From contig JASWJB010000001.1 of the NCBI GenBank assembly GCA_032433595.1, forward strand, positions 372,001 through 436,000: a stretch of 64,000 nt of DNA, given 5' to 3'. The translations under genes were made by a program, and so were the position numbers. The DNA comes from Conoideocrella luteorostrata (Eukaryota; Ascomycota; Sordariomycetes; Hypocreales; Clavicipitaceae). Position 1 is the stretch's first letter. Every line of letters starts with the position of its first letter. This document shows positions 1-11,227 of this stretch, one piece after another. The notes beneath the pieces were generated by a model, which saw nothing but the letters and a program-made list of their open reading frames with translations, did not search any database and was not told the origin of the DNA.

Positions 1-173
1 AAAATTGTGATGCTGAATGCGCTCAATGTTTGAGTAGATATGGCGAAATGCACAGGGTGTGTGAAAAAGCAGATAAGAGTTCTAGCTGCGCTCCAAAGTC
101 GGGGTGGATCCAGCACATCATGAAAGGCAAAGGTACATATATACCTAGGTGGCCATAGAGATACCATAGGGCT

Positions 174-585
174 TTATGATATCATCATGCATACACGCAT
201 ACTTGGAGGCCAGGTACATATATCTTGCCACGGACCATATGCTGCAGCCACTGGAGAATACACTTGGTTCAATGCTAGTTTCCAACGTAAGTCAATTTTT
301 GCGACGTCAGGACTCTGGTCTAGACTGAATATCTCGTAAAGAGTTTGAATTATGCTCTTCAGATCGCCCAATGCCGTTCGGATAGCGGGGGTAGATGCGT
401 CCAGCCACGGCTGAAATCAAGCCACGTTGGCGGCTGTGCTGCATAATATTGGAGAACAGGTCACGCATGGAGGCTTCTAGGTAGATTAGGCCGTCTTCAT
501 GGAGTTGAGATGTTATCTCAAATTTGAGCCACCCATGGTAACTGCGGGCAGTGCGCGAAATGCACGGCGCTCGAAAGGGCGGCAT
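174..585 (-). pseudogene. Unidentified frameshifted coding remnant
   Basis: Two overlapping minus-strand reading frames (585 to 307, then 371 to 174) have protein-like composition. They read as one product if a frame change near 310-370 is allowed. I do not recognise the family. The remnant lies head to head with the APH-like pseudogene that starts at 585. It could equally be chance open frame. Confidence 0.2.
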
Positions 586-1547
586 TGTCTCTCAATGCAT
601 CACCACCAGTAAGCAAACACACTCCCAACGGAAAACTTCGATCGTCATTGCTTACCCAGCTTCTATTTATTATGTGCCTAAAAACATGGCTGTTAATCCC
701 ACAACGGGCAAGGGCAGCTGTGTATAAGCTTTTACACAAGGCAGGGAACTATCTTTACGAGACAAGCAATTCCTTTTCTGTCCAGCGTCTTCCCGTTGGC
801 CTCTATCTTAAGTCTACGAGAATTGTAGGAGGCATCCAGAACGATTCAAACGCGCTGACAATGGTCCATCAGTACACAACAATCCCGGTTGTCAGAGCTT
901 AGATCTAATATATGTCCCGAGCATAGTCTATAAGTCAGATCTATCCGACACTGAGGGAGATGAGGTAACTGAACACAGCTGTGAAAACGGCTTCTTGCTA
1001 ACATCACGTCTGCCAGGCGTTCCCTTTACCGACGCGATGAGCATGTTCTCCGATAGGGATGGCCGCAAGTTTGTTACTCAGATGCAGGATTACGTGGCAC
1101 AATTGCGAGTCATCCCCCCACTGCAAGAGGAAGGCGGCAAGATTTGCAACTCTCTCGGCAAAGCTGGTAGAGACCCTAGGGTTTGTTGCGCTGAACCTAT
1201 TGGAACCTTTGACGATGAAGTAGCCTTTAGCCAATATTTACGGTATCCAGATGACCCATCCCGGAGAGGGCATAAGATTACCTTTACGCATGCCGATCTG
1301 AATTTAAGGAATATTCTCGTTGATCGAGTCACGCGAATGGATGGGATCAAAGGCTGGCAGATTGTCGGTATTATAGACTGGGAGCTTTTATCCAGAGTAC
1401 TGCGATTGCACTAAAGCTCAGTTCGAAGGCTGGTGGTACTCTGAGCGTTGGACCAAGCTGCTGCATGAAAATTTCCGGCCATTTGGTGATTACTGCAACG
1501 AGCTCGCACTTGAGAGGCAGAGGTGGGCGCAGGGTGACGGGGCATGA
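585..1547 (+). pseudogene. APH-like phosphotransferase-family pseudogene
   Basis: This is a decayed member of the large fungal aminoglycoside-phosphotransferase/choline-kinase-like family (PF01636 type). The N-terminal part carries the family block around 'VQRLPVGLYLK' near 780-815, followed by the 'TTIPV' region. The C-terminal part has the catalytic loop 'THADLNLRNILVD' near 1287-1325 and the metal-binding 'IIDWE' near 1370. The frame shifts at about 899, where a single base appears lost just before 'LDLIYVPS'. It shifts again just after 'IIDWE' near 1385, where a few residues are missing. The remaining C-terminus, including 'FYPEY' and 'GWW', then runs in another frame to a stop at 1545-1547. 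The fold is recognisable and both sites look like small deletions rather than introns, because the sequence left over is too short to splice. A truncated relative lies at 32.6 kb. Substrate unknown. Confidence 0.7.
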
Positions 1548-2743
1548 CGGGCGCGGCGTGTTGCTAAAGTGTACATGCACTGTACAGTCTTGAGCAAAAT
1601 ACCCTTCCGCTTTGTGATGATGAGGAGGTCACGGATCGGATAGGAGGAATCCATAGGATGCTGAAGGCTTTATGTACACTAAACCTGCGTTGTGTTAGCC
1701 CTCTCACTGTCGAAGCCGCCAAAAGCAGCGGCCATTCCCGCTAGATTCGGAAGGAAGAACAGTGCCTCCCGGGGACTGTTTGTATGACCCTCTACAATTT
1801 CAAATATCATAGAGTCATTTCTTGCACAAATCTTTTGTTGGACACAACGGTGTTGGAGTTGGAGAGTTTGGAATTGACGCTGCAACAGCTCGACACAGCT
1901 GATGCAGCTAGCATGCCCCAGGAGATATCCAACTGGTCGTGTGTCCCGCCAACGGCAGGCTCTCCATTACTGAGTGGACGTGAGCTTTAACCCGAATGGA
2001 GGTGGCAAGCCGGCGCGATCGCAACACTTAATAGGCCAAAGACCCGAGCTCCCGCGTGCCGCCCAATACAATGCATGGACAACAGAACAGCTCTCCAGCA
2101 CAGCAGATACTGCGGCCAAGATAGACTCTTTCGTAAATGCTGGTCAAGCACCAATGCCGCACAACTCCAAGCTCCTCAGCACCGCTGTGCTCAAGCAAGC
2201 TACATTCTGCAACCCTCGATCCGACAGGGTCCGCAGCCAATATTCCAGTTCTTTGGCCTTGATTGGCTTTGATGGTGCGATTTCCCCCACCAATCGGCTC
2301 CCCAGAAAAGACAACAACAACGGGTAGGGGCCGCCACCACCCCTAGATTGGGGCGTATATAGAGTAAGTGGTTGCTTGCCAAGAGATAAATTGCACACCC
2401 CTCTTATGGCGGGGCTGTTTCGCAGATTATAAAACCCCCCCCCCTCTTCACCCCTATATTAATCCTAATTCTTTTTCTTTGTTTTCTCTTGGCTCTGGAT
2501 TTGTACTTCACAATTCCCTCTAGCTCTGTCGCTTGCTCAGTAGACGACGGTGCTGACCTTCGCGTTATCACCTCTTTCTTATTCTTATGCTTCACCAAGC
2601 GGACACGCAATCTTATTTCTATAACCGCAGTTGAGTTTTGTTGAGACTCTTACATCGGTGTGGCTAATTACGTATCGCCTGCTTGACTGTGCGAGGTTCG
2701 AGACACTACCTGGAGTACTCTGCCGTCGAGCCGAGCATTCGCC
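1548..2743. other. Intergenic, no gene recognised
   Basis: A plus frame at 1974-2327 (117 codons) has no recognisable domain and is probably chance. The last few hundred bases are pyrimidine-rich with short C and T runs near 2430-2500. They probably hold the promoter and 5' leader of the downstream zinc-finger gene. Confidence 0.4.
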
Positions 2744-4330
2744 ATGGAATTGGAATCTGAAAAGTTCAGTCCTAGATGGTTGCCGAGTCCTCAGCCTACA
2801 AAACATTGCTCCTCCAAACGTCTTTATGCTGCTGATTTTGCGCCTGTCTCGTCCTTTGACTCTCGTTCGATACATATTTTGCAGAGATCTGCCGCAAGTC
2901 AGAACAAGGACAGCTGTCACTCCAAGCGCATGGGTAAGCGTCCTGATCACCGGCGGCCGTTCACTTGTTCTTTGTGCAATAAAAAGTTCAGGCGTTTTTA
3001 TAACCTGCGCAGTCATGTGAGAATGTGTAATGATGGTACATCTAAACTCTTGTGCGGACTGGAACCACACAAAATGGGCAGTTCATCTGACGCGTCAATC
3101 ACGGCTGTGGTACCTGGCTCTTTGCAACCTAGCTATGTGCAATCTGGCTTTCCGGAACGTGACTTTCTGATTAATACACGTCTCCTTGATTTGGCACGTG
3201 ATATGAGCAAAGCCGACTCAGGAAATACTTTGCTGGAATCCTCCGCCAATCAAACAGACTCAAATGAGGACAAGCCATTCTCGCAATGCCCGAAACGCTC
3301 AACCACATTCGAGGAGGGATCACTCCGTGATGTGCATATCATCGATAGTTCTTGCATCAAGAAGCCACCAGCCAAGCGGGAAGGTGTCACATCCAAACAG
3401 GAGAGGGAGCTGGGCAAGCGGAGGTTGTCGAAATGCGGAGTAGAAAACTGGAATGAGGTTTACAAAGTACTCTTCCCCGGCGAGCCACTACCGTGCAGCT
3501 TGTATATTGAGCGGCCGTTGTCAGCAGAGCTCATTGAATTTCGGAACCATGCTCTACTACGGGGCCCGACTATTGGTGAAGAAATTGTCCGTGAGCACCT
3601 TCCAGATGCTTTGAGAAAACATCAGCATGAAGTGCAGACATTTTTCAGCTCGGCATATCCCAAAGTGGTCGCTCGACTGATTGAGAGTTGGACTTCGGAA
3701 ACAGTTTCAACGTCGCAGTCTCCTGATCATCAACAAACTATTTCGAGCCCGCCGGGTAGGAAGGCGCCCAGTAGAAAGGCGCCTGGAAGGCCGAGCAACG
3801 CCAATGGTATTACGACTAGTGTTAGCTCGAACTCGCCATCGCGATGGAACTCAGCCCTCGGCAATAGTGTTATAGGTGACATGCCTACTGGGAATTCTCA
3901 ACAACGGCGACATACACGGGCACAAGAACTGACTTGCCAACAACAGTCACGTTCACTGGAGGAACAGCAATACCAGCAGCAAGAACAACAGCAACATCCA
4001 CAACAGCAGCGACCGTATCATCGACAGCCAAATGTGCCAGCTGCAACTTACGAGACGCAAGATAATTTCAACCCTACTTTCGACATGTACTCTCAACCTC
4101 ATGTACAAACTTACATCGGCAACTCCAGCTCCACAAGCCAAACATGGCAACCGCCGCCGGAACTAGTCAATCAGTTCTACACACCCAACATGGGGCAACC
4201 TTTCCAGACACCTTCATCCCCCTATGACCTCGACTTCTTGCCTTCCATGCCAGCGACAGACTCTGAAACCTCGTATCTTGCATCTGATTGCTTCTTTGAG
4301 CTAGGAATTTGCGATCCTATGGGACAATGA
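2744..4330 (+). CDS. C2H2/C2HC zinc-finger regulator-like protein, Q-rich
   Basis: Single-exon frame of 528 aa; the ATG at 2744 sits in a good context (gccATGG). Residues about 70-92 form one zinc finger: C-x2-C, 12 residues, then H-x3-C, making it C2HC rather than C2H2. Residues about 235-315 carry a conserved module beginning W-x2-VY-x-VLFPGEPLP. It matches the W-x2-(I/M)W-x-ILFPG module of three other genes in this window (20.9, 24.5 and 28.2 kb). The C-terminal 150 residues are low complexity, with Ser/Pro/basic stretches and a glutamine-rich run near 400-430, as in fungal transcription regulators. DNA binding is inferred from the finger and the Q-rich tail; no target can be named. The frame is intact and no intron is needed. 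Confidence 0.75.
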   Translation: MELESEKFSPRWLPSPQPTKHCSSKRLYAADFAPVSSFDSRSIHILQRSAASQNKDSCHSKRMGKRPDHRRPFTCSLCNKKFRRFYNLRSHVRMCNDGTSKLLCGLEPHKMGSSSDASITAVVPGSLQPSYVQSGFPERDFLINTRLLDLARDMSKADSGNTLLESSANQTDSNEDKPFSQCPKRSTTFEEGSLRDVHIIDSSCIKKPPAKREGVTSKQERELGKRRLSKCGVENWNEVYKVLFPGEPLPCSLYIERPLSAELIEFRNHALLRGPTIGEEIVREHLPDALRKHQHEVQTFFSSAYPKVVARLIESWTSETVSTSQSPDHQQTISSPPGRKAPSRKAPGRPSNANGITTSVSSNSPSRWNSALGNSVIGDMPTGNSQQRRHTRAQELTCQQQSRSLEEQQYQQQEQQQHPQQQRPYHRQPNVPAATYETQDNFNPTFDMYSQPHVQTYIGNSSSTSQTWQPPPELVNQFYTPNMGQPFQTPSSPYDLDFLPSMPATDSETSYLASDCFFELGICDPMGQ

Positions 4331-4551
4331 TCATTTGATAGTTCGGCAGTTTTGGCATATATATATATCTATCAATATAGTTACTATGTGCAGATATTGG
4401 CCACACATACCAGATCGCAGGATTGGACGACGGCACGAGCCCGTACCTCGATCAGGCAATGGCCACTTTTCAATCACTCGTCCTAGTCCCTTTATCACGT
4501 GCTTGTTTTGGGTGTGACAACGTCATGAAGTAGCAATCCGTACGTCGCTGA

Positions 4552-4757
4552 TGTTAGAATCCTACCGCCAAGCACACCAAAGAGCATGGAGCGAGTCACA
4601 TGGTCACATTTTGGTCACGCTATTTATACGACGATATCGAGCTTCGTATCTTGACTTGTTTTCTTCCTCTTAGATACATACACAGACTTATTAAATATAT
4701 TGCTTTTGAAGCATTTGATCTAGATCACTTGCACATCCCCCCCCTGTGCAACCCACA
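4552..4757 (+). repeat. Solo LTR (copia family), TSD GCTGA
   Basis: 206-bp element beginning TGTTAGAAT and ending CCCACA. It is flanked directly by GCTGA (4547-4551 and 4758-4762), a perfect 5-bp target-site duplication. It contains a TATTTATA promoter-like box and matches the LTRs of the 9685-11963 element. No internal region remains, so it is a solo LTR left by LTR-LTR recombination. Confidence 0.9.
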
Positions 4758-4931
4758 GCTGAACCAGAGTTCGAAAACCTGATCATTAAGATTGGGGCCC
4801 TCGCTCGCGGCAGGGGAGAATAAATCTATCAGTGTTGAAGTCAGCGGGCGGCCACAGGCATGGGTACTACGCCAAGACGCTACGTTTGTGCTACATTCGT
4901 ACCCAGTACTGCAACAGTCTCCTGTAGATAC

Positions 4932-5137
4932 TGTTGGAATCTTGCCGCCAAGCACACAACAAGAGCACGGAGCGAGTCACGTGGTCGCCTTTCGGCCACC
5001 CTATTTATACGAGCATCGTAGGCATCGTATCTTGACTTGTTTTTCCCCTCTTAGATAGACCCGACTATTATTGAATATATTGTATTTTGATGCATTTGAT
5101 CTAGATCAACTTGCACAGCACCCCTGTGCAACCCACA
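4932..5137 (+). repeat. Solo LTR (copia family), TSD GATAC
   Basis: Second 206-bp solo LTR in the same orientation, starting TGTTGGAAT and ending CCCACA. It is flanked by GATAC at 4927-4931 and 5138-5142. Its target duplication differs from that of the copy 174 bp upstream, so the two are independent insertions and not the two ends of one element. It carries the CACGTG motif and TATTTATA box. Confidence 0.9.
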
Positions 5138-5767
5138 GATACTCCCGGTCAGTATACGGTGCGGAAGACGTAGTGTTGCCTCATATGGCGAATTCTGCTC
5201 ATCTTGGTTGATTTGCCAACGAACTTGGAGCCATCGAATGCTCGGAGCCAGTCGGGCATGAGTGCCAATGAACCGAGCGTCTACTTTCGGGATACCGGTG
5301 CGAGATTAGTCTGCTAATAATGCAAATGAACCGGCTAAATCAATCATATCTTCAAGCGTCCCAATTAGGCAAGGACTAACTCTGTACTTCCCTGGTTTTA
5401 ACAGGATACATTTTATGAAGTCCTATAGTGCATAACTTACTTCAACCATAGATGACTGTAAGCGATCTAGTGTTAATAGTCCCTCCCGAAAGACTTGGGC
5501 GGCTTTTCTACGAGCAAGCTAGTGGTGTGAAAGGAGTTTAGTCGGTTTGGTTTTTGTATAAAAGCCAGCCATTAGTCGTAGTAAGGTGGGTCAAAGAAGG
5601 CACGTTGCGTGGCTGGGTTAATAAAAGTTGCGATGAATTGTCTTATAATGGTACATGTAGGGTGTGCATGGCGCGAGACCATAAGTTAATTGACAGAGTC
5701 CGTACCAACATGAGAAATATTGGGACATTTTATAGCCGAAAACAATTACCAGTTGGTAAACAACCAA
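5138..5767. other. Intergenic, no gene recognised
   Basis: AT-rich sequence between the second solo LTR and the tRNA-Ser gene. Short open frames only, none with a recognisable domain. Confidence 0.4.
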
Positions 5768-5848
5768 GACATCTTGGCCGAGTGGTTAAGGCGTTGCCCT
5801 GCTAAGGCAATACATTCGTGTGCGTAGGTTCGAATCCTGCAGATGTCG
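5768..5848 (+). tRNA. tRNA-Ser (anticodon GCU)
   Basis: 81-nt type II tRNA. The acceptor stem GACATCT pairs with AGATGTC and is followed by discriminator G. The D arm is TGGCCGAGTGGTTAAGGC. The anticodon stem GTTGCC/GGCAAT encloses CT-GCT-AA. A long variable arm follows, then the T arm GTAGGTTCGAATCCTGC. Anticodon GCU reads AGC/AGU serine codons. There is no intron. An identical copy lies inverted at 6911-6991. Confidence 0.95.
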
Positions 5849-6910
5849 TTATTTCTCAGGTTATTTTTTTATTATTCTGCCCACCTCATTCCCCCCCCTT
5901 TTTTTTTCTCTTCCATATACAATTGAATTGCATTCGTGAATCCTGTACTTTTTCATTCAGCAGCGCTCCAGAACTTTACCGTTTATATTGCCACAGCTAG
6001 CGGAACCAGTCACGAGAGGTTCTAGGCCGCCCAAGTAGCCGTAGAATTGCAGTGCGGAGAGACGGACTGCAAGATGAGGAACTCGAAGCACTACGACCGG
6101 CACTAGAGAGTTCAGCCCGAGAGGCATGGTGGCGGTGAGCAGCAGACTGAAAAGGCAAGGAGACGTGGATGGTAGTAGTAATTGGATGGTAATTTTTTTG
6201 GTTTTCCCAGACATCAAGCTTTATCAAGGCAGGGCCGAAGAAAAAAATCAGATGTATGGGATAATACAATCACTACAACATTCCATGCTCGCTGATATCT
6301 TGCCTGGCTAAGACGTTAAATGCTAAATTCATTGGTAGTGAAAACTAGGCTAGCGTTCTGCAATAAAGCGACTCGTGAATTAAGGCAAGACATCTCTATC
6401 ATTTCGCATAGTTATTACTCTTCTTTTTTCACACAGCAGCCAGCTCTTTTTGCCTAGCTGAGGCATGTTCATTAAATCCATGCGCGAATAAACGAGTCAA
6501 AACCAGAGAGGTATCTTACCCTAAACACCAAAATTTATATGACAGAACGAGCTCGCTCAGCCCCACATTGCATGCGTTTGTTCGGTGACAGAGTCTGCAC
6601 CATCAATCGCGCAGTATCCTCGTGAACGTCCAACATTGGATACGAACCATTCCTAAATGTTCTTAGCCACAAGAAATCATTCAAGGGCAGCAACACTCTT
6701 GCATTATGAATTTGAACAGGCTGCGACGATCAATGCCATGGCGCAGCATGTGTAACCTTAGTAATGAAGAAAGAAAGCGCCTCTCCATTCAAATTGCGGC
6801 CAGGCATGTTCAGTAACTTTCCTGTTAGCTGCACCCGTGACTGCCTAACCCTCCCAAAAAAAAATTATTAAAGAAGAGATTATGCGAGACATTCTAAAAA
6901 AGAGAAAATT
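5849..6910. other. Spacer between inverted tRNA-Ser genes
   Basis: About 1.06 kb with no recognised coding sequence. Open frames on both strands at 5957-6311 are short and overlap each other. A T-rich run just after the tRNA (5862-5910) is compatible with RNA polymerase III termination. Confidence 0.4.
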
Positions 6911-6991
6911 CGACATCTGCAGGATTCGAACCTACGCACACGAATGTATTGCCTTAGCAGGGCAACGCCTTAACCACTCGGCCAAGATGTC
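6911..6991 (-). tRNA. tRNA-Ser (anticodon GCU), second copy
   Basis: Exact reverse complement of the tRNA gene at 5768-5848 over all 81 nt, with the same acceptor stem, anticodon GCU and long variable arm. The two genes face each other, 1.06 kb apart. Downstream on the minus strand there is an oligo-T run (the A-rich stretch 6890-6905 on plus). Confidence 0.95.
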
Positions 6992-7151
6992 TTGTCCAGA
7001 TGGAATTAATAGCATGTAAAATGTTATATAAAGCCTTCCACAATTCTTGCTGTTCTGACGCCATTAATCACAGCTGACTATCCTCCCCTTTACATCTTAG
7101 TAGCACATATAGAGTAGTATAAGGCTAAGAGTCTGGGTATGGGGCGACGGT

Positions 7152-7397
7152 TTAACTAATCACTGGATCTCGAAAACAGTCAGACGGGCAGTTACGCAGC
7201 TGTGTCTCGAGGGACGGGAAAATCGTCTGACTTTCTCGTTCTTCAACCATCCGGCTCGCTCTAAGCTTCCTGCAATTGATGGCGCTCGTCAAGCTAGACG
7301 CCGTGACTTTGGGGGTTTCCTGAACAGCTTTCCTGAGCTCGCCTTCAGTTACACGCCGACATCCCTTCAATTGACCGGGAATGCGTCTAGATATCAA
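7152..7397 (-). pseudogene. Possible Tc1/mariner-type transposase N-terminal fragment
   Basis: An 81-codon minus frame contains a helix-turn-helix-like stretch ('RVTEGELRKAVQETPKVTA') that resembles the DNA-binding region of Tc1-type transposases. No DDE region follows, so it would be a fragment. The assignment rests only on pattern similarity. Confidence 0.3.
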
Positions 7398-7437
7398 TAT
7401 TATTGTCCGAAAACAAAAAGGATGCTCAGTAAGTTAT

Positions 7438-7631
7438 TGTTGGAATCCCTAGTCAAGATCACGTGGTCACCCTAGCGCGCCTCTCTCATATAAGGCGCGC
7501 TTGGCAGCATATCTCTTCTTCTTCTTCTTCTTTCTTAGATAGACCTGAATAAATTGAATTGTTTTGCACATTGTTTTGCTTCACCTTCCGGTATCGATAC
7601 TCTCGTCAGCCTAAGCCCTGTGCTTCCTACA
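7438..7631 (+). repeat. Diverged solo LTR of the same copia group
   Basis: Starts TGTTGGAAT and ends CCTGTGCTTCCTACA, comparable to the CCTGTGCAACCCACA end of the family. It retains CACGTGGTCACC, a CATATAAGG promoter-like box and a CTTCTTCTT...TTAGATAGAC block. Flanks GTTAT and GTATC are not an exact duplication. Internal sequence otherwise differs, suggesting an older or separate subfamily. Confidence 0.5.
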
Positions 7632-8580
7632 GTATCTCTGCGTCTCACGTATTTGGCGTGTAATAGGGTATGCTCCACGGCTATTGCATCTTCGACAAAT
7701 ATAGTTTCCGAACGCTTTCGCTTTCAAAGACGAGCCAGAGCTTCGCGATTCAAAAGTTGCCGTTTCCTTTCATCTTTGTGGTGTATCGTCCCGCTCACGT
7801 AGAGGGACCCAGGCGAGTAACTCTACTCCATCTGTGGTGCATTATAGCAATAGGGAATAAATAACAGGAGAAGAGAAGCAATAGCATGGCAATATTGAAA
7901 AATGTTCGTTGAATCTACTTAGCCATTGGTAACCCATTTTCACTCCCACATCGTGGGTATAGATGATAAAGACGTATTTACAATACGGTATGCATGCTCG
8001 GTGCATAATATATGCGTATATAGAGGAGAGAAGAAAATGCACAAACATATATATGCATGATTGGAATTATGCCTCAGCGAAAATTTATTTACTATTCAAT
8101 AAATAGAACCCAAAACATCGATATCAAGCTTTCTTGGTAGCGCCTCCAGCAGGCCCTCCCGTTACCACCTTTCTCTACTCTCCTTGACCCTGAGAGGACC
8201 AGCCTCTTCCAGCCACTCCCTCGAATCCAGCACTTTGAGTTAAATTTGACAAGTCTCCTTTTTGTATAGGCTAGACGTACATGGTATCTTCGTAGCAGTA
8301 GTGGGTTCTTGGGGCAAGCGGCGGGGTGCTGGTGCGGAGCCGCCGACGGCCCGTGGTGACCAGACGGGGCAGGACTGGGAGGTGGGACTGACTGATGGTG
8401 CCGGATTATGATTATTACACCTATTCTTAACTTTGTTTTTTTTATCTTGGTGGTGGGACGGGGATTGCTTGGTTTCTCAAAAATAAAAAGAAGCGTGTGC
8501 TTCTTGGACGCTCATCCCCGCATACGAGACAAACATACGAGCGCGACTTCGGCCCGTGCGTCTTGCCAAGGATGAGATGA
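7632..8580. other. Intergenic, no gene recognised
   Basis: No domain-bearing frame. Short plus and minus frames overlap each other. AT-rich between 7840 and 8130, GC-richer after 8130. It may include undetected flank of the hAT relic that follows. Confidence 0.35.
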
Positions 8581-9351
8581 ATGGAGAGCCAGCAGCTCGA
8601 CCGAACGCCGGCATACAACATCGATACCCTGCTAGGACATTCACAATCCGACTGCACGACACTTGAGGCAGACGCGTTATTGATATGTAAGTTCTCTCGA
8701 ACGAGCTCTCAGCATACCGATCACCGAGCCTACATCCTTGCTGCGATCAACAACGGCCAGAAGAAAGTAGATGAGTATTACAGCAAGCTTGTTGAGCTGC
8801 TTTGTTTACAGCAGCCGTGATTTTGCACCCGAGACTTGATGTGAGTTGGTTCGAGGCTGCTTGGACCTGGTGGGCACACAGTTGACAGGGGTGCGCGGTG
8901 CGAAGGTGGGCATGAAAATTTAATTTGTGCGGTGGTTTCGTGAAGCTCAGCAGAAGGAGGATGAAAACCCTTGTTCTCGATGCAATGCCCCGCTCTTGAG
9001 GACAGCCACTAGATGCAGTGGGTAGACATTAGGATAAAAAAGCTCCTTTGTGAACAGTGGTGTCGAAGAGCTTGACGAATATCTTTGACTCGACGCACAC
9101 GACGCACGAGGGCCTATCAAGTGGTTGATCGATAACGAGCTTTTTTTCCCCAGTACTCATCTAACCGTACATCAGATGTTTTTACCACCCTAGCGACGAC
9201 AACGGACTGCGAGAGGCAATTCAACATAACTGAATTAACACTCACCTTGCAAGAATTGGTAATGAGCGCAGAGACTCTCTTGACAGCCAATTTCCTGAGA
9301 AACTGGGTCCGACATGGCGGAGTACAGCTTGGCAATTGGGTGTTTAGTTGA
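8581..9351 (+). pseudogene. hAT transposase relic
   Basis: Two separated blocks of an hAT-superfamily transposase. The first (8581-8820) reads '..INNGQKKVDEYYSKL', as in the region before the catalytic C-terminal part. The second, near 9195-9350, is the C-terminal dimerisation domain (PF05699 type) with 'DCERQFN' and 'LRNWVRHGGVQLGNW'. The two lie in different frames with stops between them, so the gene is dead. No terminal inverted repeats were identified. A minus-strand frame over 9117-9432 is the shadow of this domain. Confidence 0.65.
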
Positions 9352-9684
9352 GCCTTCATCCTTGAATGATGCTCCCTGGCTTAGTTGCTCATAGATTTGA
9401 TAAGATCGTCTCAACCAAGTCAAACGGACCAAGTATCGACCGTGGGCTTGTTCATTAATTCAACTTACGGACTACATTTGATTTGACTGATTTATGAGCA
9501 GAACTCGTAAATCCAAGATTGAACTACAGAGAAAAACAATAACTAAATCTAAACAATATAATATAGGGGTTTACTTAGACAACTACATACTCTGAATCGG
9601 TGGCATCTTGCACCAATGCCAATAGGAGAGCATGAAAACAACGACACAGCTGTCGAAACGCATTGCATTGCATGAATAGGCATG
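9352..9684. other. Spacer before copia element
   Basis: No gene seen. AT-rich flank of the element; it ends with the left copy of the GCATG target duplication at 9680-9684. Confidence 0.5.
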
Positions 9685-9884
9685 TGTGGGTTGCACAGGG
9701 TTGTGCAATGATCTAGATCATCGGCTTCAAATACAATATATTTAATAATAGTCGGGTCTATCTCAGAGGGGAAAAACAAGTCAAGATATGATGCCTACGA
9801 TGCTCTTATAAATAGGGTGGCCGGAAGGTGACCACGTGACGATATCCGTGCTCTTGTTGTGTGCTTGGCGGCGATATTCCAACA
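9685..9884 (-). repeat. 3' LTR of copia element
   Basis: 200 bp; on minus it runs TGTTGGAATATCG...CAACCCACA. It contains the TATAAATA box and CACGTG hexamer conserved in the family. It differs from its partner at 6 sites, four of them transitions. Confidence 0.93.
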
Positions 9885-9972
9885 CTGGCAATCTCTTCTT
9901 TTTGAAGCTATTCGCCAAGCAGTGACTATCGTACGTATCTATTGAATAGTGAAGCTATTCCTCCCTTCCTTT

Positions 9973-10326
9973 CTAGGTTCGTGTGACCCATCCTTCCATC
10001 CTGACTCGAAGCGTGTTGTGACTGATGAGTTGCTCTAAGGCACGGTTTGGTGATGCCTTTGTGAGGGCATCAGCAGGGTTGTCATTTCCGTTGATCCAGC
10101 GGATCTCGTGAAGTTCTCTACGCTCGTATGACTGACGAAGGGCCATGATATCTATCATGAGGCGCTTCTCTTTGGTGGTGCCGAGCTTCACGAGGCACTC
10201 GTACAGGGAATATGAATCCGTACACACTATCATAGGGATCACCGGTAGCTTCAGCCGGTCTGTGATAATCCGTAGGGTTGACGAGAGTGCGTACGAATTA
10301 GCTGTGGCAGGGTTATATCGCGCCAT
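9973..10326 (-). pseudogene. Copia RNase H domain fragment
   Basis: 117-codon frame with the Ty1/copia RNase H end: 'CTDSYSLYECLVKLGT', 'KEKRLMIDIMALRQSYERRE' and 'NDNPADALTK'. It overlaps the gag frame at 10251-10326 in another phase. This marks the point where an internal deletion joined gag to the 3' end of pol. The reverse transcriptase and integrase regions are missing. Confidence 0.85.
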
Positions 10327-11227
10327 TCAGCTAGATAACCCTGTCGCATCTCTTCAGTCTCAAAGTGATGCTTGAGGCGTTGAATCATAGGCTCGAGGCC
10401 TTGTGGTTGTACGCCGCACATTCGATTAAGAAAGAAGGTTAGGGCTCTCCCCTTGAGCATCGTGGAGAGTGCGCCAGCGAGCTGAGATTCTGGAATTCCA
10501 GCCTTATGGCAACTATGCCGGAAGATCTGAAGCTTTTGATCCAGAATATCATACTTCTCGCCGCCGAATTTCATCTCCTCTGTGTACAACTTTGTAAGGT
10601 CTGTAAGCTGCTTCGGAGAAGGCATGTGCGTAGAGATAACAGTAGGGTCAGGAATAGGGTCATGAGGAAGGTTAGGCATAGGCGTACGAATAGGGATATG
10701 TGTAGGGGTAGGTCTCTTGAGAGGTGGATTCTGAATTTTACCAAGGAAATCCGGGTTCTGTGATAATTCTCGGAAGGTAGTGTTTCGTGCAGCGATTTTC
10801 TCGATATCTTTGTACGACCAATATCGGAAGGTTGCTTGTTGAGCCACGGCAGCGAGGTTCTTGCTAATATAATTGCCGTCTTCCTCAACGAAAACACCGT
10901 ACGATTGAAGATAGTCACAGAGATATTTCTTCACCGTAGTGGATGCATTAGCGAACGTCTCCTCTGGCCAGTCTTCAAAGTCTCGCTTGAATTCCTGCCA
11001 TAGGTGCCCTGCCGTGAGATTCTCGTCACAATAACATTCAATAGAGAACCCAATAAAGGACCCTATCTGCTGCTCTGTGATTCCTTCACTTTCCGGGTGG
11101 AATCCCGCACGGTTGCCCCATGTGCTGGAGTCAACGTGTGAGAGAAGCTTCCGTGGAATTGGTACGATTGCAGTGAAATCAAAGAATTGTTGGGGCTAGA
11201 TGCCCGTGAGGGACTAGGGGAAGGCAT
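10251..11227 (-). pseudogene. Copia gag-like frame
   Basis: The main frame, 10934 to 10251, carries a retrotransposon Gag/UBN2-like stretch ('KFGGEKYDILDQKLQIF', 'LKGRALTFFLNRM'). The same frame stays open upstream to about 11190. An ATG at 11227 (MPSPSPSRASSPN) fits a gag start if one frameshift near 11190 is allowed. No zinc knuckle is visible in the remaining part. The frame ends in the deletion junction with the RNase H fragment. Confidence 0.7.

Noticed and set aside
1974..2327. 117-codon plus frame upstream of the zinc-finger gene
   Set aside because: No recognisable motif, overlapped by equally long frames on the other strand; more likely promoter region.
4552..5137. The two plus-strand LTRs read as the two ends of one small element
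   Set aside because: Each has its own perfect target duplication (GCTGA and GATAC) and the 174-bp interval has no retroelement sequence. They are two solo LTRs.
7438..7631. Claiming a proven target duplication for the diverged LTR
   Set aside because: Flanks GTTAT and GTATC differ, so only the LTR-like ends and shared blocks support it.
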